Source of the DNA: a bacterium
GTDB lineage: Bacteria; Patescibacteriota; Minisyncoccia; Phycocordibacterales; UBA1006
Length of the DNA stretch: 64,000 nt
Assembly: GCA_030433255.1 (NCBI GenBank)
Contig: JAUIMI010000003.1
Coordinates: forward strand, 1 to 64,000
Reading direction: 5' to 3'
The notes below the pieces were generated by a model. The model worked only from the letters and a program-made list of their open reading frames with translations. It searched no databases and was not told the DNA's origin. Made by a program: the position numbers and the translations under genes. How positions within the stretch are numbered: position 1 is the first letter of the stretch; each line of letters opens with the position of its first letter. Shown one piece after another: positions 32,683 to 42,153 of the stretch.

Positions 32683-35358
32683 ATGCCACCATTTCAAAAT
32701 TTTACAAAAAAAGCAAAAGAAGTTATACGCCGCTCACATGAGTTGGCTATTGAACGTGGTCAAAATCACGTTAATGCAATTCACTTACTAACTGCTCTTG
32801 TCACTCAAGATGATAGTATTGTTGTTTCATTATTAGAGAAAAACAACATTAATTCAAATGATTTCACTAATGATTTACTTGATGAAATTGATCAATTTGA
32901 AGGTGAGAAGACGGATGACACTTTATCTTCAGGAATGCAAATGTATTTAACACCTGATCTTGCTCAGATCATTGAACGTTCAATGAAAATCTCCAAGGAA
33001 ATGGAAGACGAGGTGATTTCAACAGAACATCTGTTTTTAGCCTTATTTGACGTTGAAAATTCAGCACAAACATTTTTAGATGATACTGAAATTAAACGTG
33101 AACAAGTGTTAAAATCTCTTAAAGAGATTCGTGCTAAAGAATCTGAACTTGAAACAAGTTTTAACAGGCAATTCAGGAGTCTTTCGAAGTTTTCACGAAA
33201 CCTAACAGAGATGGCCTCATTAGACAAGTTAGATCCAGTTATTGGTCGCGATAAAGAAATCATGCGTTTAATTGAAATTCTTTCTCGTCGTACTAAAAAT
33301 AATCCTATTCTTATAGGTGAACCAGGAACAGGAAAAACTGCAATTGCAGAAGGTTTAGCACAACGTATGGCAAAAGGTGACGTACCTGAGTCCTTACGTA
33401 ATAAAGAGCTTGTACTTCTTGACTTAGGTCTACTTCTTGCTGGAACAAAATACCGAGGGGAATTCGAAGACCGTCTTAAAAAAATAATGAAAGAAATTGA
33501 AGCATCAGAAGGAAAGGTTATTCTCTTTATCGATGAAATTCATACCATTATTGGCGCAGGATCTTCAGAAGGATCTATGGACGCAGCAAACATGTTGAAA
33601 CCAGCTCTTGCACGAGGTGAGTTCCGTGCAATTGGTGCTACAACATTAAATGAATACCAAAAGCATTTTGAAAAAGACCCAGCATTAGTACGTCGTTTTC
33701 AACCTATTACTGTTGCTGAACCATCAATTACAGATGCGGTTGCTATTCTACGTGGTTTAAAATCAAAATATGAATTATATCACGGAGTGCAAATTACCGA
33801 TGATGCAATTATATCTGCGGTAACCTTATCTTCGCGGTATATTACTAATCGTTATTTGCCGGATAAAGCTGTTGATTTAATCGATGAGGCTGCTGCTTCA
33901 TTGAAAATTTCATTAGAGAATAAACCTGTAAAATTAGAGGAGGCACATCGAAAAATTATGCGACTTGAAATTGAAAAAGAGGCATTACTAAAAGATGTTG
34001 AAAAAGGTTTGAGCGCAGCGCAAGAACGAAATAAGAATATTGATTCTGAAATTGCAGATTTACGAGAAGAAACTCGTGAGCTTGAGTTAAAATGGAAAAA
34101 TGAAAAAACTATTTTAACAACTATTGCTGAATACAAAGAGCAATTAGAAAAATATAAACTTGAAGCAGAACAAGCAGAGCTTGAAGGTGATTTAGGAAAG
34201 GTAGCAGAGATTATTTACGGAGTAATTCCAGTTACTGAAAAGCAACTTGAGAAACAAATTAAAAAACTTGCTCGCTTACAAAAGAAATCACGCATTCTTC
34301 GTGAAGAAGTTTCTGATGAAGATATTGCAGGAGTAGTATCTCGTTGGACAGGCGTACCAGTAACACGGATGCTTGAAGCTGAAACAAGTAAGCTTGCTCG
34401 TATGGAAGATGAATTAAAAAAACGGGTAAAAGGGCAAGATGAAGCAATAGAAAAAATCGCCCATGCAATTCGTCGTTCTCGGGTAGGGATTGGTGACCCA
34501 CATAAACCGATTGGTTCTTTTATCTTTTTAGGACCAACAGGAGTGGGAAAGACAGAGCTTACGAAGGCGCTTACCGAATTCATGTTTGATGATGAAAAAG
34601 CACTTATTCGTGTAGATATGTCTGAGTTTATGGAGAAACACTCTGTGTCAAAACTTATTGGTTCACCACCTGGGTATGTTGGACACGAGAATGCTGGTCA
34701 GTTTACTGAATCAGTCCGTCATCGACCGTATTCAGTTGTACTGTTTGATGAAATTGAAAAGGCACATCCTGATGTATTTAACATATTATTACAAGTACTT
34801 GATGATGGTCGTTTAACTGACGGAAAAGGGAGAGTTGTTGATTTTAAGAATACTATTATTATTATGACTTCAAATCTTGGTTCTCACCATATTCAGAAAA
34901 TGCAATCTATTGGTTTTTCTGATAATAGTGTTCTTGATTCATATAAAGATACCAAGAAAAAAGTTATGGAATCATTACGTGAATTCTTTAGACCAGAATT
35001 TTTGAACCGTCTTGATGATATTATTGTATTTGATACCTTACCAAAAGAAGTTATTATTTCGATTGTCGAAAATCAACTTTCTTTTGTGACCGAACGCTTA
35101 GCAGCTAAAAATATTAAGGTTCAGTATTCTAAAAAATTAATGACGTATCTTGGAGAAAAAGGTTTTGACCCTCAATATGGAGCTCGTCCTTTGAAACGTA
35201 TTATTCAGAATGAACTTCTTAATGATTTGGCATTACTTATGATTAATAATAAGGTTTTACCAGGTGATGCTATTACTATTGATTACCAAAAAGAAAAAGT
35301 GGTCATAAACAAAAAGAAAAAAACTTCTCGAAAAAAGAAAGTATTAACTAATGCGTAA
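32683..35358 (+). CDS. clpB: ATP-dependent chaperone ClpB/ClpC-type AAA+ protein
   Basis: An 891-aa protein with two AAA+ modules. Clp_N domain (about 1-150). The first ATPase has [14 protein letters not shown] and [14 protein letters not shown] long coiled-coil middle domain (about 410-530) is of ClpB length. The second ATPase has [14 protein letters not shown] and [16 protein letters not shown] basic tail ends the protein. ClpB disaggregates proteins with DnaK. The long middle domain favours ClpB over ClpC. An operator-like palindrome covers its promoter. Confidence 0.93.
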   Translation: MPPFQNFTKKAKEVIRRSHELAIERGQNHVNAIHLLTALVTQDDSIVVSLLEKNNINSNDFTNDLLDEIDQFEGEKTDDTLSSGMQMYLTPDLAQIIERSMKISKEMEDEVISTEHLFLALFDVENSAQTFLDDTEIKREQVLKSLKEIRAKESELETSFNRQFRSLSKFSRNLTEMASLDKLDPVIGRDKEIMRLIEILSRRTKNNPILIGEPGTGKTAIAEGLAQRMAKGDVPESLRNKELVLLDLGLLLAGTKYRGEFEDRLKKIMKEIEASEGKVILFIDEIHTIIGAGSSEGSMDAANMLKPALARGEFRAIGATTLNEYQKHFEKDPALVRRFQPITVAEPSITDAVAILRGLKSKYELYHGVQITDDAIISAVTLSSRYITNRYLPDKAVDLIDEAAASLKISLENKPVKLEEAHRKIMRLEIEKEALLKDVEKGLSAAQERNKNIDSEIADLREETRELELKWKNEKTILTTIAEYKEQLEKYKLEAEQAELEGDLGKVAEIIYGVIPVTEKQLEKQIKKLARLQKKSRILREEVSDEDIAGVVSRWTGVPVTRMLEAETSKLARMEDELKKRVKGQDEAIEKIAHAIRRSRVGIGDPHKPIGSFIFLGPTGVGKTELTKALTEFMFDDEKALIRVDMSEFMEKHSVSKLIGSPPGYVGHENAGQFTESVRHRPYSVVLFDEIEKAHPDVFNILLQVLDDGRLTDGKGRVVDFKNTIIIMTSNLGSHHIQKMQSIGFSDNSVLDSYKDTKKKVMESLREFFRPEFLNRLDDIIVFDTLPKEVIISIVENQLSFVTERLAAKNIKVQYSKKLMTYLGEKGFDPQYGARPLKRIIQNELLNDLALLMINNKVLPGDAITIDYQKEKVVINKKKKTSRKKKVLTNA

Positions 35359-35362
35359 TAAT

Positions 35363-35390
35363 AAAAAACATCTCAATTGAGATGTTTTTT
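35363..35390. terminator. Bidirectional terminator
   Basis: AAAAAACATCTC pairs with GAGATGTTTTTT. It lies between clpB and the convergent tRNA-Tyr. Confidence 0.8.
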
Positions 35391-35399
35391 ATTGGTTGG

Positions 35400-35482
35400 T
35401 GCGCCCGGAGGGATTCGAACCCCCGTAGACTAACGTCGCAGGATTTACAGTCCCGTGCATTTGACCACTCTGCCACAGACGC
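35400..35482 (-). tRNA. tRNA-Tyr (anticodon GTA)
   Basis: The acceptor GCGTCTG pairs with CGGGCGC with two G-U pairs. The anticodon loop CTGTAAA gives GTA, and a long variable arm is present. Unlike the other tRNAs here, a CCA follows the discriminator in the DNA. Confidence 0.95.
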
Positions 35483-35588
35483 ATACATACTGTTAATTAT
35501 ATTTAACAAATACGAGTATATCATAAGATTTATTTTTGCATAGATTGAGAGTGATAATCTATTGTTTTTTGATATAATTGATGTAGTT

Positions 35589-35987
35589 ATGAATTATAAT
35601 TTAGTTCAAACAACATATTTTTTAATTTTTATTGTTATTGCTACCACCTTTATTATTGCAATACCTCATGTAAAAACATCACTTGCTGATGCTTCTGATG
35701 CCTATGCAACTTCACAAATGAAACGTATTCAAGCTGAAATGTTTTTTGCAGAACAAAAAAGAGGTTCGTTTCAACATGCGTGTTATTCTGGTTCAATCGG
35801 GGTTCTTGTTCAAGATCTTATTAGTGAATATGGTAAAAAGGTTATTTGTCGAACAAACAACACCTATTCAGAAATGATTGTATATGTAGAATTACGAGCT
35901 GGAGACTTTTTTTGTGTTGATTCACGAGGTGTCAGTTGTAACACAGCAATTGAACCAAGAGGTGGATTTAGTTGTAAGGATTTTTAA
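35589..35987 (+). CDS. Small single-membrane-helix protein, pilin-like
   Basis: 132 aa from ATG 35589; TATAAT lies 10 nt upstream. One N-terminal membrane helix (about 8-27) is followed by an extracytoplasmic domain with several cysteines (HACYSG, VICRTNN, FFCVDSRGVSCN, FSCKDF). The shape resembles type IV pilin-like proteins, but no prepilin peptidase motif is present. Function unknown. Confidence 0.6.
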   Translation: MNYNLVQTTYFLIFIVIATTFIIAIPHVKTSLADASDAYATSQMKRIQAEMFFAEQKRGSFQHACYSGSIGVLVQDLISEYGKKVICRTNNTYSEMIVYVELRAGDFFCVDSRGVSCNTAIEPRGGFSCKDF

Positions 35988-36073
35988 TTTGTAATAGTAT
36001 CCATTGATTTTTTATTCATCATGATGTAATGTAGTGAACATTACAGACTTATTTGTCGTAAGAAAATACTATT

Positions 36074-36250
36074 ATGTCACAAGATAACCTAATTACATTG
36101 TACTCAAAAGAAGCTGATGAGCATGTGGTAACTTCACGTAACAAGAAAAAATTTGCAAACGCTGATAAACTTTCTCTTGTTAAATTCAGTAAAAAATTAC
36201 GAAAACGAGTACTTTTTACAGAAACAAAAAAAATGCACAAGAAAAAATAA
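36074..36250 (+). CDS. rpmG: 50S ribosomal protein bL33
   Basis: A 58-aa basic protein aligned with bL33: TLYSKEADEHVVTSRNKKKF, then LSLVKFSKKLRKRVLFTETK. The zinc-ribbon cysteines of other bL33 proteins are absent. Often missed because of its length. Confidence 0.82.
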   Translation: MSQDNLITLYSKEADEHVVTSRNKKKFANADKLSLVKFSKKLRKRVLFTETKKMHKKK

Positions 36251-36317
36251 TTTTCTTTTCTTGTTAAGAAAAGGGAAGAATATCTTCCTTTTTCTATTGA
36301 CCAAATAATGGTCATTT

Positions 36318-36388
36318 GGGCGATTAGTTAAATGGTATAATAGAGGTCTCCAAAACCTTAGTTGGGAGTTCGATTCTCTCATCGCCCG
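36318..36388 (+). tRNA. tRNA-Trp (anticodon CCA)
   Basis: The acceptor GGGCGAT pairs with ATCGCCC. The anticodon loop CTCCAAA gives CCA, and G is the discriminator. Confidence 0.95.
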
Positions 36389-36395
36389 CACATTA

Positions 36396-36425
36396 AAAAA
36401 CATCTTACTTTAGTAAGATGTTTTT
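36396..36425. terminator. Bidirectional terminator
   Basis: AAAAACATCTTACT pairs with AGTAAGATGTTTTT. It ends the tRNA-Trp transcript and the convergent DoxX-like gene. Confidence 0.8.
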
Positions 36426-36708
36426 AATATATAAGTGTCAAAAGGGCAATGCTGCATCCCAAGGCTATAATGGCAGAAATCGCCAAGGGTAAATTTTTAC
36501 CCTTAAAACCTAATTTTACAACGTGAGAAATAATTGCCTCAATCATTAAAATAATGATACCAATTGCCCCAATGATTATTGTTTGAGGTATTAATATAAA
36601 AATACCAAATAATAATTCTAGTATTCCAGTTCCGATTCGTCCGTAATATTCAGGCAACTCAAATAAATGTATTTTTTTTGAATATTTCTTTTGACTCTGG
36701 GTGATCAC
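36424..36708 (-). CDS. DoxX-like small membrane protein (N-terminus frameshifted)
   Basis: The 94-aa ORF has three to four membrane helices; YYGRIGTGILELLFGIFIL is typical of DoxX-like proteins. Upstream, another frame encodes IISAGIILQTLRYKFSDHPE, the normal DoxX N-terminus. Removing one base from the eight-T run (36672-36679) joins the two frames, and adding one base at 36754-36757 reaches the ATG at 36777. The intact gene is therefore probably 36424-36777 (about 118 aa), and the first residues of the ORF are artefactual. Function in the family is poorly defined. Confidence 0.72.
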   Translation of the reverse strand: MITQSQKKYSKKIHLFELPEYYGRIGTGILELLFGIFILIPQTIIIGAIGIIILMIEAIISHVVKLGFKGKNLPLAISAIIALGCSIALLTLIY

Positions 36709-36791
36709 TAAATTTATAGCGTAAGGTTTGTAAGATGATACCTGCAGAAATTATTTTAATAACAATATAATATTCATATATTAATTATATT

Positions 36792-37721
36792 TTATTTAAT
36801 AAATTTACGTATCGTGCTTTCTATTTCTTGAGTATCATTATATGGATTAAACCAGTGAATGTTTTTATTCTTTTTAAACCATGTTCTCTGCCTTTTTGCG
36901 AATTGGATGGTTTTTGTTGTAAGTTGTTGAATCATTTCAGAGTATGAAACCTTTTTTTGTAGATAATAAGCCATATATCGATATTCAAGACCAAGCTCTT
37001 CCATTCTGGTATACGAAACCCCTTGCGCATACAATCCTTCTGCTTCTTTGAGCATATTGTCATTTTCTAGCCTTTCAATGATTCGTTTTTCTATTATTTT
37101 ATTGTGTTGTTTTTTTGGTATATCAAGCCCTATAAATAATACATTGTATTTTTTTGATTGTTTTTGCCTTGGTACTTTTCCTAGAGATTCAATAATTTCA
37201 AGAGCACGAATCAAGCGAACTGGGTTTTTGTGATCTATATTTTGTGCTCGTAATGGGTCTTTGGATTGTAATTGTAGAAATAACTCTTCAGTATTCAATT
37301 TTGATAATTTGTTACGTAGTTCATTATTAGCAGGTACATTGGGGAATGATTGATTGTAAATCAGCGCATCTATATACATACCTGTTCCACCACAAATGAT
37401 TGGAATTTTTTTTCTTGCCAGTATTTCTGTTATTTTTTTTCTTGCTAACATTACATATTCTTGTACAGAAAATACATCTTGAGGGTTAGTAACATCAATC
37501 ATGTAATGAGGTATTCCTTGCATTTCTTCATGGGTTACTTTTGCTGATCCTATATCTAATCCAATATACACTTGTCTTGAGTCTGCAGATATTACTTCAC
37601 CCTTATATTTTTTAGCTATCTCTATTGATAGAGAGGTTTTACCTGTCGCTGTTGGTCCACAAATGACAATTATTTTTGGTTTTGGTACTAACCTATTTTT
37701 TAGGTATGTTATGATAGACAT
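36792..37721 (-). CDS. miaA: tRNA dimethylallyltransferase
   Basis: 309 aa. The P-loop GPTATGKTSLSIEIA, then SADSRQVYIGLDIGSAK, GGTGMYIDALIYN and QRTWFKKN are all MiaA motifs. It isopentenylates A37 of tRNAs reading UNN codons, using dimethylallyl diphosphate. TATAAT lies 8 nt before the ATG. Confidence 0.95.
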   Translation of the reverse strand: MSIITYLKNRLVPKPKIIVICGPTATGKTSLSIEIAKKYKGEVISADSRQVYIGLDIGSAKVTHEEMQGIPHYMIDVTNPQDVFSVQEYVMLARKKITEILARKKIPIICGGTGMYIDALIYNQSFPNVPANNELRNKLSKLNTEELFLQLQSKDPLRAQNIDHKNPVRLIRALEIIESLGKVPRQKQSKKYNVLFIGLDIPKKQHNKIIEKRIIERLENDNMLKEAEGLYAQGVSYTRMEELGLEYRYMAYYLQKKVSYSEMIQQLTTKTIQFAKRQRTWFKKNKNIHWFNPYNDTQEIESTIRKFIK

Positions 37722-37757
37722 ATATTCAGATTATAATGATTTTTTAAAAATAGCTAT

Positions 37758-38348
37758 ATGAATAATGAAATTTATGAAACAATACCAATGCGTATTGGTG
37801 ACACGCTTCCAGAAATAGAATTACATGCCTTTCATGAAGGTAAGGAGGTTAGGTTACAAACAACTGATTATGAGGGTAAGTGGACAGTTTTCTTTTTTTA
37901 TCCAGCAGATTTTACTTTTGTGTGTCCGACAGAACTTGAAGAGCTCGCTGATAACTATGAAGTCTTTAAAGAGATGAATACTGAAATTTTCTCTGTTTCA
38001 ACAGATACTGTGTTTACACACAAGGCATGGAAAGACAATTCGCCTACTATTGGAAAAGTTCAATTTCCTATGGTTGCAGATACCAATGGAAGTTTATCAA
38101 AGTTATTTGGTACTTATATTCATGAAGAAGGGCTCTCACTACGTGGAACATTTATTATTAACCCAGAAGGTGAATTAATTGCCATGGAAATAAATAATAA
38201 TGATATTGGACGTTCTGCAAAAGAGCTTATTCGGAAAATACAAGCCGCACAATTTGTGCGTGAGCATGATGGACAGGTATGTCCTGCTAACTGGCAGCCA
38301 GGTGATGATACTTTGGAACCAGGAATGGATTTAGTAGGGAAGTTGTAA
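37758..38348 (+). CDS. ahpC: 2-Cys peroxiredoxin (AhpC type)
   Basis: A 196-aa thiol peroxidase. The peroxidatic Cys is in FVCPTELEELADNYEVF and the resolving Cys in DGQVCPANWQPG. It reduces peroxides. No ahpF reductase is adjacent; the reductant may be the thioredoxin system or the glutaredoxin found at 44070. Confidence 0.95.
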   Translation: MNNEIYETIPMRIGDTLPEIELHAFHEGKEVRLQTTDYEGKWTVFFFYPADFTFVCPTELEELADNYEVFKEMNTEIFSVSTDTVFTHKAWKDNSPTIGKVQFPMVADTNGSLSKLFGTYIHEEGLSLRGTFIINPEGELIAMEINNNDIGRSAKELIRKIQAAQFVREHDGQVCPANWQPGDDTLEPGMDLVGKL

Positions 38349-38383
38349 AAGAAAAAACATCTAAATAGGTTAGGTGTTTTTTT
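38349..38383 (+). terminator. Terminator of ahpC
   Basis: AAAAAACATCTAA pairs with TTAGGTGTTTTTTT, with a G-U pair in the + RNA. Confidence 0.75.
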
Positions 38384-38441
38384 GTTTATACACACGATTG
38401 AATAAAGTCAAAGTTATCCACAAATCTATTTTTACAATAAT

Positions 38442-38500
38442 TTGCAGAGTTATGTGGGATAGAGTAGAATATAAGTGGGATGAAGTGGTATATAACGGTG
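38442..38500 (+). promoter_or_regulatory. mraZ promoter with MraZ-type GTGG repeats
   Basis: GTGG-type units begin at 38454, 38464 (GTAG), 38475, 38485 and, degenerate, 38495, spaced 10-11 bp. MraZ is known to bind GTGG-containing direct repeats with this spacing. They overlap a TTGCAG-17-TAGAAT promoter (38442-38470), consistent with autorepression of the division operon. Confidence 0.7.
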
Positions 38501-38564
38501 AAACGTTTAAATGTATTCATGTAGCAATTAATCCATTGGTTTCACTGTTATATACCACTTCATC
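38479..38564 (+). repeat. 26-bp inverted repeat in mraZ leader
   Basis: The arm 38479-38504 is complementary to 38539-38564 over 26 positions, with one G-U pair on the + strand. The left arm contains two GTGG operator units, and the right arm repeats them on the opposite strand. If transcribed it would form a very stable leader hairpin. Confidence 0.75.
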
Positions 38565-38605
38565 AATACGATCTATTCGCGAGATCTGGTTATTAAATTC
38601 TTACT

Positions 38606-39040
38606 ATGTTAATCGGTGAACACAAACACACACTTGATACTAAAAAACGCTTATCACTTCCTTCAAAATTTCGAAAGGAATTAGGGAAGAGCGTTGTTAT
38701 TACCAAGGGTCTTGATAATTGTCTCTTTGTTTATTCTCTAAAGGAGTGGAAAAAATTTTCAGAAAAATTAGGAGAACTTTCAATGGGGCAAGGGGATACT
38801 CGAGCATTTTCACGATATTTCTTAGGAGGAGCTGTTGAAGTTGATATTGATTCTGCAGGACGAATTTTAATTCCAGATTTCTTGAAAGATCTCGCACATT
38901 TACAAACAAAAGTTATTGTCGCAGGTATTGGAAGTCGTGTTGAACTTTGGGATGAAGAACGCTGGGAATCATACCAACAAGCCCTTGAGAAAAAGGCAGA
39001 TGTTGTTGCTGAAAAACTTGGTGACATTGGAATGATTTAA
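38606..39040 (+). CDS. mraZ: Transcriptional regulator MraZ
   Basis: A 144-aa AbrB/SpoVT-like protein with two SxR-type repeats: LDTKKRLSLPSKFRKEL and IDSAGRILIPDFLKD. It represses the division and cell-wall operon through GTGG repeats upstream. It is followed by rsmH after 2 bp. Confidence 0.95.
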   Translation: MLIGEHKHTLDTKKRLSLPSKFRKELGKSVVITKGLDNCLFVYSLKEWKKFSEKLGELSMGQGDTRAFSRYFLGGAVEVDIDSAGRILIPDFLKDLAHLQTKVIVAGIGSRVELWDEERWESYQQALEKKADVVAEKLGDIGMI

Positions 39041-39042
39041 TT

Positions 39043-39939
39043 ATGTCTGCTCATATCTCAGTTTTAATGAATGAGGTTCTTGAGGGTCTTGATATTCAAC
39101 CTAATGACATTATCGTTGATGGCACGATAAACGGTGGAGGTCATGCGTTTGCTATAACAAAGCAGCTTTCTGATAAAGGTACCCTTATTGGTATTGACCA
39201 AGATAGTACCGGTTTATCTGTTTCAAGAGAACGCCTAAAGAATGTACAGCCAGTTATTCATCTTGTTCATGATAATACACGTCATATAGATACTATCCTT
39301 GATAATCTAGGTATTCATTCATATAACAAGTTACTACTTGATCTTGGATGGAGTAGCAATCAATTTGAAAATCCTGAACGTGGTTTTTCTTTTCTGTACG
39401 ATGGGCCTCTTACTATGTCTCTATCGGACAACGAGGATTCAGTGATATTTACAGCCTACGACATCATTAACACATGGAGTGAACAATCATTAATAGATAT
39501 CCTTGAGGGGTATGGCGAAGAACGGTATGCCTGGAAAATTACGCAAGCTATTATTGAACATCGAAATCGTAAACCTATAGAACGAACACTTGAGTTGGTT
39601 GATATCGTGGCGCGAGCAGTTCCAGCAAAGTATCGGAATGCTCCATTACACCCAGCGACAAAAACCTTTCAGGCTTTACGTATTGCAGTAAATGATGAAA
39701 TGGAAGCTTTGCGGGAAATTTTAGAAAAAGGATTTGAACGTTTGGCCCCAGGCGGTCGAATGGTTATCATTTCTTTCCATAGTATTGAAGATCGTATTGT
39801 AAAAAACTATTTTAAAAAACAGAAGCAAGAAGGTAAGGGGGAGGTTCTCACGAAAAAACCCCTTATTGCATCAAGCGAAGAGCTTGTTTCTAATCGTCGG
39901 GCACGTAGTGCAAAACTTCGCATCCTAAAAAAAATATGA
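39043..39939 (+). CDS. rsmH: 16S rRNA (cytosine-1402-N4)-methyltransferase
   Basis: 298 aa. VDGTINGGGHAFAI is the AdoMet site. LLDLGWSSNQFENPERGFSF, TKTFQALRIAVNDE and ISFHSIEDRIVKNYF are conserved RsmH (MraW) motifs. It modifies C1402 in the ribosomal decoding centre. Overlaps the FtsL-like start by 4 bp. Confidence 0.95.
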   Translation: MSAHISVLMNEVLEGLDIQPNDIIVDGTINGGGHAFAITKQLSDKGTLIGIDQDSTGLSVSRERLKNVQPVIHLVHDNTRHIDTILDNLGIHSYNKLLLDLGWSSNQFENPERGFSFLYDGPLTMSLSDNEDSVIFTAYDIINTWSEQSLIDILEGYGEERYAWKITQAIIEHRNRKPIERTLELVDIVARAVPAKYRNAPLHPATKTFQALRIAVNDEMEALREILEKGFERLAPGGRMVIISFHSIEDRIVKNYFKKQKQEGKGEVLTKKPLIASSEELVSNRRARSAKLRILKKI

Positions 39940-40247
39940 AAACGCTAATACAACAATTACATACACAAAAAAAGAAACTAGTTCATGTATTACTAGGTTC
40001 TATTGCTCTACTTTTTGTGGTGTATAGTTTTGGGATAGCAAGTACCACTATTAATATTGCTGATGCAAAAATGTATGATCAAGATATTAATGAACTACAA
40101 ACTGAAATTGCAGAATTAGAAGTAGAATATTTTGAAATTATAAATATTTTATCAATAGATGAAGCAGAGAAGTATGGTTTCACTGAAACATCAAATCTAC
40201 ACTATGCCTATATTGATAAAACAAAAGCTGTTGCTTATAATCTTTAA
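39936..40247 (+). CDS. FtsL-like cell division protein
   Basis: A 103-aa bitopic protein: cytoplasmic basic N-terminus, one membrane helix (about 18-37), then a short coiled coil (about 50-70). Position between rsmH and ftsI is that of ftsL. Sequence alone is too diverged for a firm call. Confidence 0.7.
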   Translation: MKTLIQQLHTQKKKLVHVLLGSIALLFVVYSFGIASTTINIADAKMYDQDINELQTEIAELEVEYFEIINILSIDEAEKYGFTETSNLHYAYIDKTKAVAYNL

Positions 40248-40256
40248 GATTAGTTT

Positions 40257-41975
40257 ATGAAACGAGAAAATAAACAATTTCTCTTTCGACTTCGAGTAAT
40301 TTTTGTTGGAGTTGTATGTATTGGATTCGTTTTAATTGCGAATCTTTTTTACATACAAGTTACCAATGGTAATCGTTTCCGAGAGCAGGCAGACGGTCAG
40401 TATGTTGTTGCGACATATAATTCTTTTGAACGGGGAAGTATTTTTTTTGAAGAACGTGAAGGGACACGAATTTCTGCAGCAGGTCAAAAATCTGGGTACA
40501 AAATATCTATTAATCCAAAAAAATTTACTGCAGACCCCGAAGAAGTGTTTACCGTACTTTCAATCACTCTTGATATCGATAGAGAAGATTTTTTTTCAGA
40601 TATTGAAAAGAAGAATAGAACATATATAGAAATAGCCCATCAGGTTCCAAAAGAAATAGGAGAACAAATAAAAAAAGACTTAGGTTCTGCAATACAGTTA
40701 CATGCTGAAAAATGGCGTGTTTACCCACTACAAGGCTCTGCAGCTCATGTACTAGGGTTTTTAGGGTATAAGGGTGATGAATATGCTGGTCGCTATGGTT
40801 TAGAAAGAGAATATGAAGACACCTTAAAACGAGAGAATGTTGATGTGTATACCAATTTTTTTGCTCGAGTATTTCATAATGTACAAAACCTTGTTGATTC
40901 AACTTCAGTCCCTGAAGGAGATATTGTTACCACTATAGATCCTCAAGTTCAATTATTTTTTGAATCTGAATTGAAAGATATCCAAGATACATGGGATTCA
41001 GCTTCAGTTGGTGGTATTATCATGAATCCTAAAAATGGTGAAATCTATGCTCTTGGTGCGTATCCTAATTTTGATAATAATGATTTTTCTGAGAATAGTA
41101 TTAGTGATTTTAAAAATCCACTTGTTGAAAATGTATACGAACTTGGTTCCATTATTAAACCTTTTATTGTTGCAATGAGTATTGATAGTGGTGACATCGA
41201 CGTTAATACTCTCGAATACTATGATGCAGGTTCTGTTGATGTAGAAGATTATACTATTAACAATTTTGATAAAAGAGGACGTGGTTGGGTCAATGTTCAA
41301 GAAATATTAAACCAATCATTAAATACTGGTATGGTACATATCGCAAAACAAATCTCAAAAGATGACTTTCGAGAATATTTTGATCGTTATGGATTTACTT
41401 CAAAAACAGGTATCGATTTACCAAATGAAGGGAACAACTTAACAAGTAACCTAACCAGCAACAGACAAATTGAATTTGCTAACATGTCGTTTGGACAAGG
41501 TATTGCTATAACTCCAATAACTCTTGTGAGTGCATTATCTTCACTTGCAAATGATGGAGTCCGTGTTACACCTCATATTGTTAAAAAAATAGAATATACT
41601 AATGGATTTTCAAAAACATTTGATTATTCTGATCAAGATGTTCAAGTTCTTTCTCCAGAAACATCAGGGGAGATTTCTCGAATGTTGGTTAATGTCTTTG
41701 ATGCTTATCGTGATGGTGGTGTAAAATTACCTAATTATCGAATTGCAGCAAAAACAGGAACCGCACAAATACCTAACCCACAAGGAGGATATTATGACGA
41801 TCGGAATCTCCATTCATTCTTTGGTTATTTTCCAGCATATGATCCAGAGTTTATTGTATTTCTCTATACGGTACACCCAAAGAATGTAAGGTATGCATCT
41901 CAGACGCTCATAGATCCATTCAGGTCAACAGCTAAATATTTAATAAATTACTATAATATTCCGCCAGATAGATAA
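40257..41975 (+). CDS. Class B penicillin-binding protein (FtsI-like transpeptidase)
   Basis: 572 aa. One N-terminal membrane helix (about 10-32), a pedestal domain, then the transpeptidase. Catalytic motifs are SIIK (in YELGSIIKPF), SLN and KTG (in AAKTGTAQ). It cross-links septal peptidoglycan and ends the mraZ-rsmH-ftsL-ftsI set. I cannot exclude an SpoVD-like role, but FtsI fits the locus. Confidence 0.93.
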   Translation: MKRENKQFLFRLRVIFVGVVCIGFVLIANLFYIQVTNGNRFREQADGQYVVATYNSFERGSIFFEEREGTRISAAGQKSGYKISINPKKFTADPEEVFTVLSITLDIDREDFFSDIEKKNRTYIEIAHQVPKEIGEQIKKDLGSAIQLHAEKWRVYPLQGSAAHVLGFLGYKGDEYAGRYGLEREYEDTLKRENVDVYTNFFARVFHNVQNLVDSTSVPEGDIVTTIDPQVQLFFESELKDIQDTWDSASVGGIIMNPKNGEIYALGAYPNFDNNDFSENSISDFKNPLVENVYELGSIIKPFIVAMSIDSGDIDVNTLEYYDAGSVDVEDYTINNFDKRGRGWVNVQEILNQSLNTGMVHIAKQISKDDFREYFDRYGFTSKTGIDLPNEGNNLTSNLTSNRQIEFANMSFGQGIAITPITLVSALSSLANDGVRVTPHIVKKIEYTNGFSKTFDYSDQDVQVLSPETSGEISRMLVNVFDAYRDGGVKLPNYRIAAKTGTAQIPNPQGGYYDDRNLHSFFGYFPAYDPEFIVFLYTVHPKNVRYASQTLIDPFRSTAKYLINYYNIPPDR

Positions 41976-41977
41976 AT

Positions 41978-42003
41978 AAAAAACCGTACATTATACGGTT
42001 TTT
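41978..42003 (+). terminator. Terminator of division operon
   Basis: AAAAACCGTA pairs with TACGGTTTTT. Confidence 0.8.
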
Positions 42004-42044
42004 CATTTGAATTTTTATATGAAGTGAGTAAAATATATTTTACT

Positions 42045-42116
42045 GGCTCTATCGTCTAACGGCTAGGACGTATCCCTCTCACGGATAAAATCGGAGTTCG
42101 ATTCTCCGTAGAGTCA
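42045..42116 (+). tRNA. tRNA-Glu (anticodon CTC)
   Basis: The acceptor GGCTCTA pairs with TAGAGTC (one G-U). The anticodon loop CTCTCAC gives CTC, and the T-arm contains GTTCGATTC. Confidence 0.93.
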
Positions 42117-42153
42117 CAAAGTAAATTAATTATACATTTGTTATAATTTATCT

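Noticed and set aside
38414-38422. Perfect DnaA box TTATCCACA, possible origin
   Set aside because: Only one copy is seen and no dnaA, dnaN or box cluster is nearby; one match is expected by chance in AT-rich DNA.
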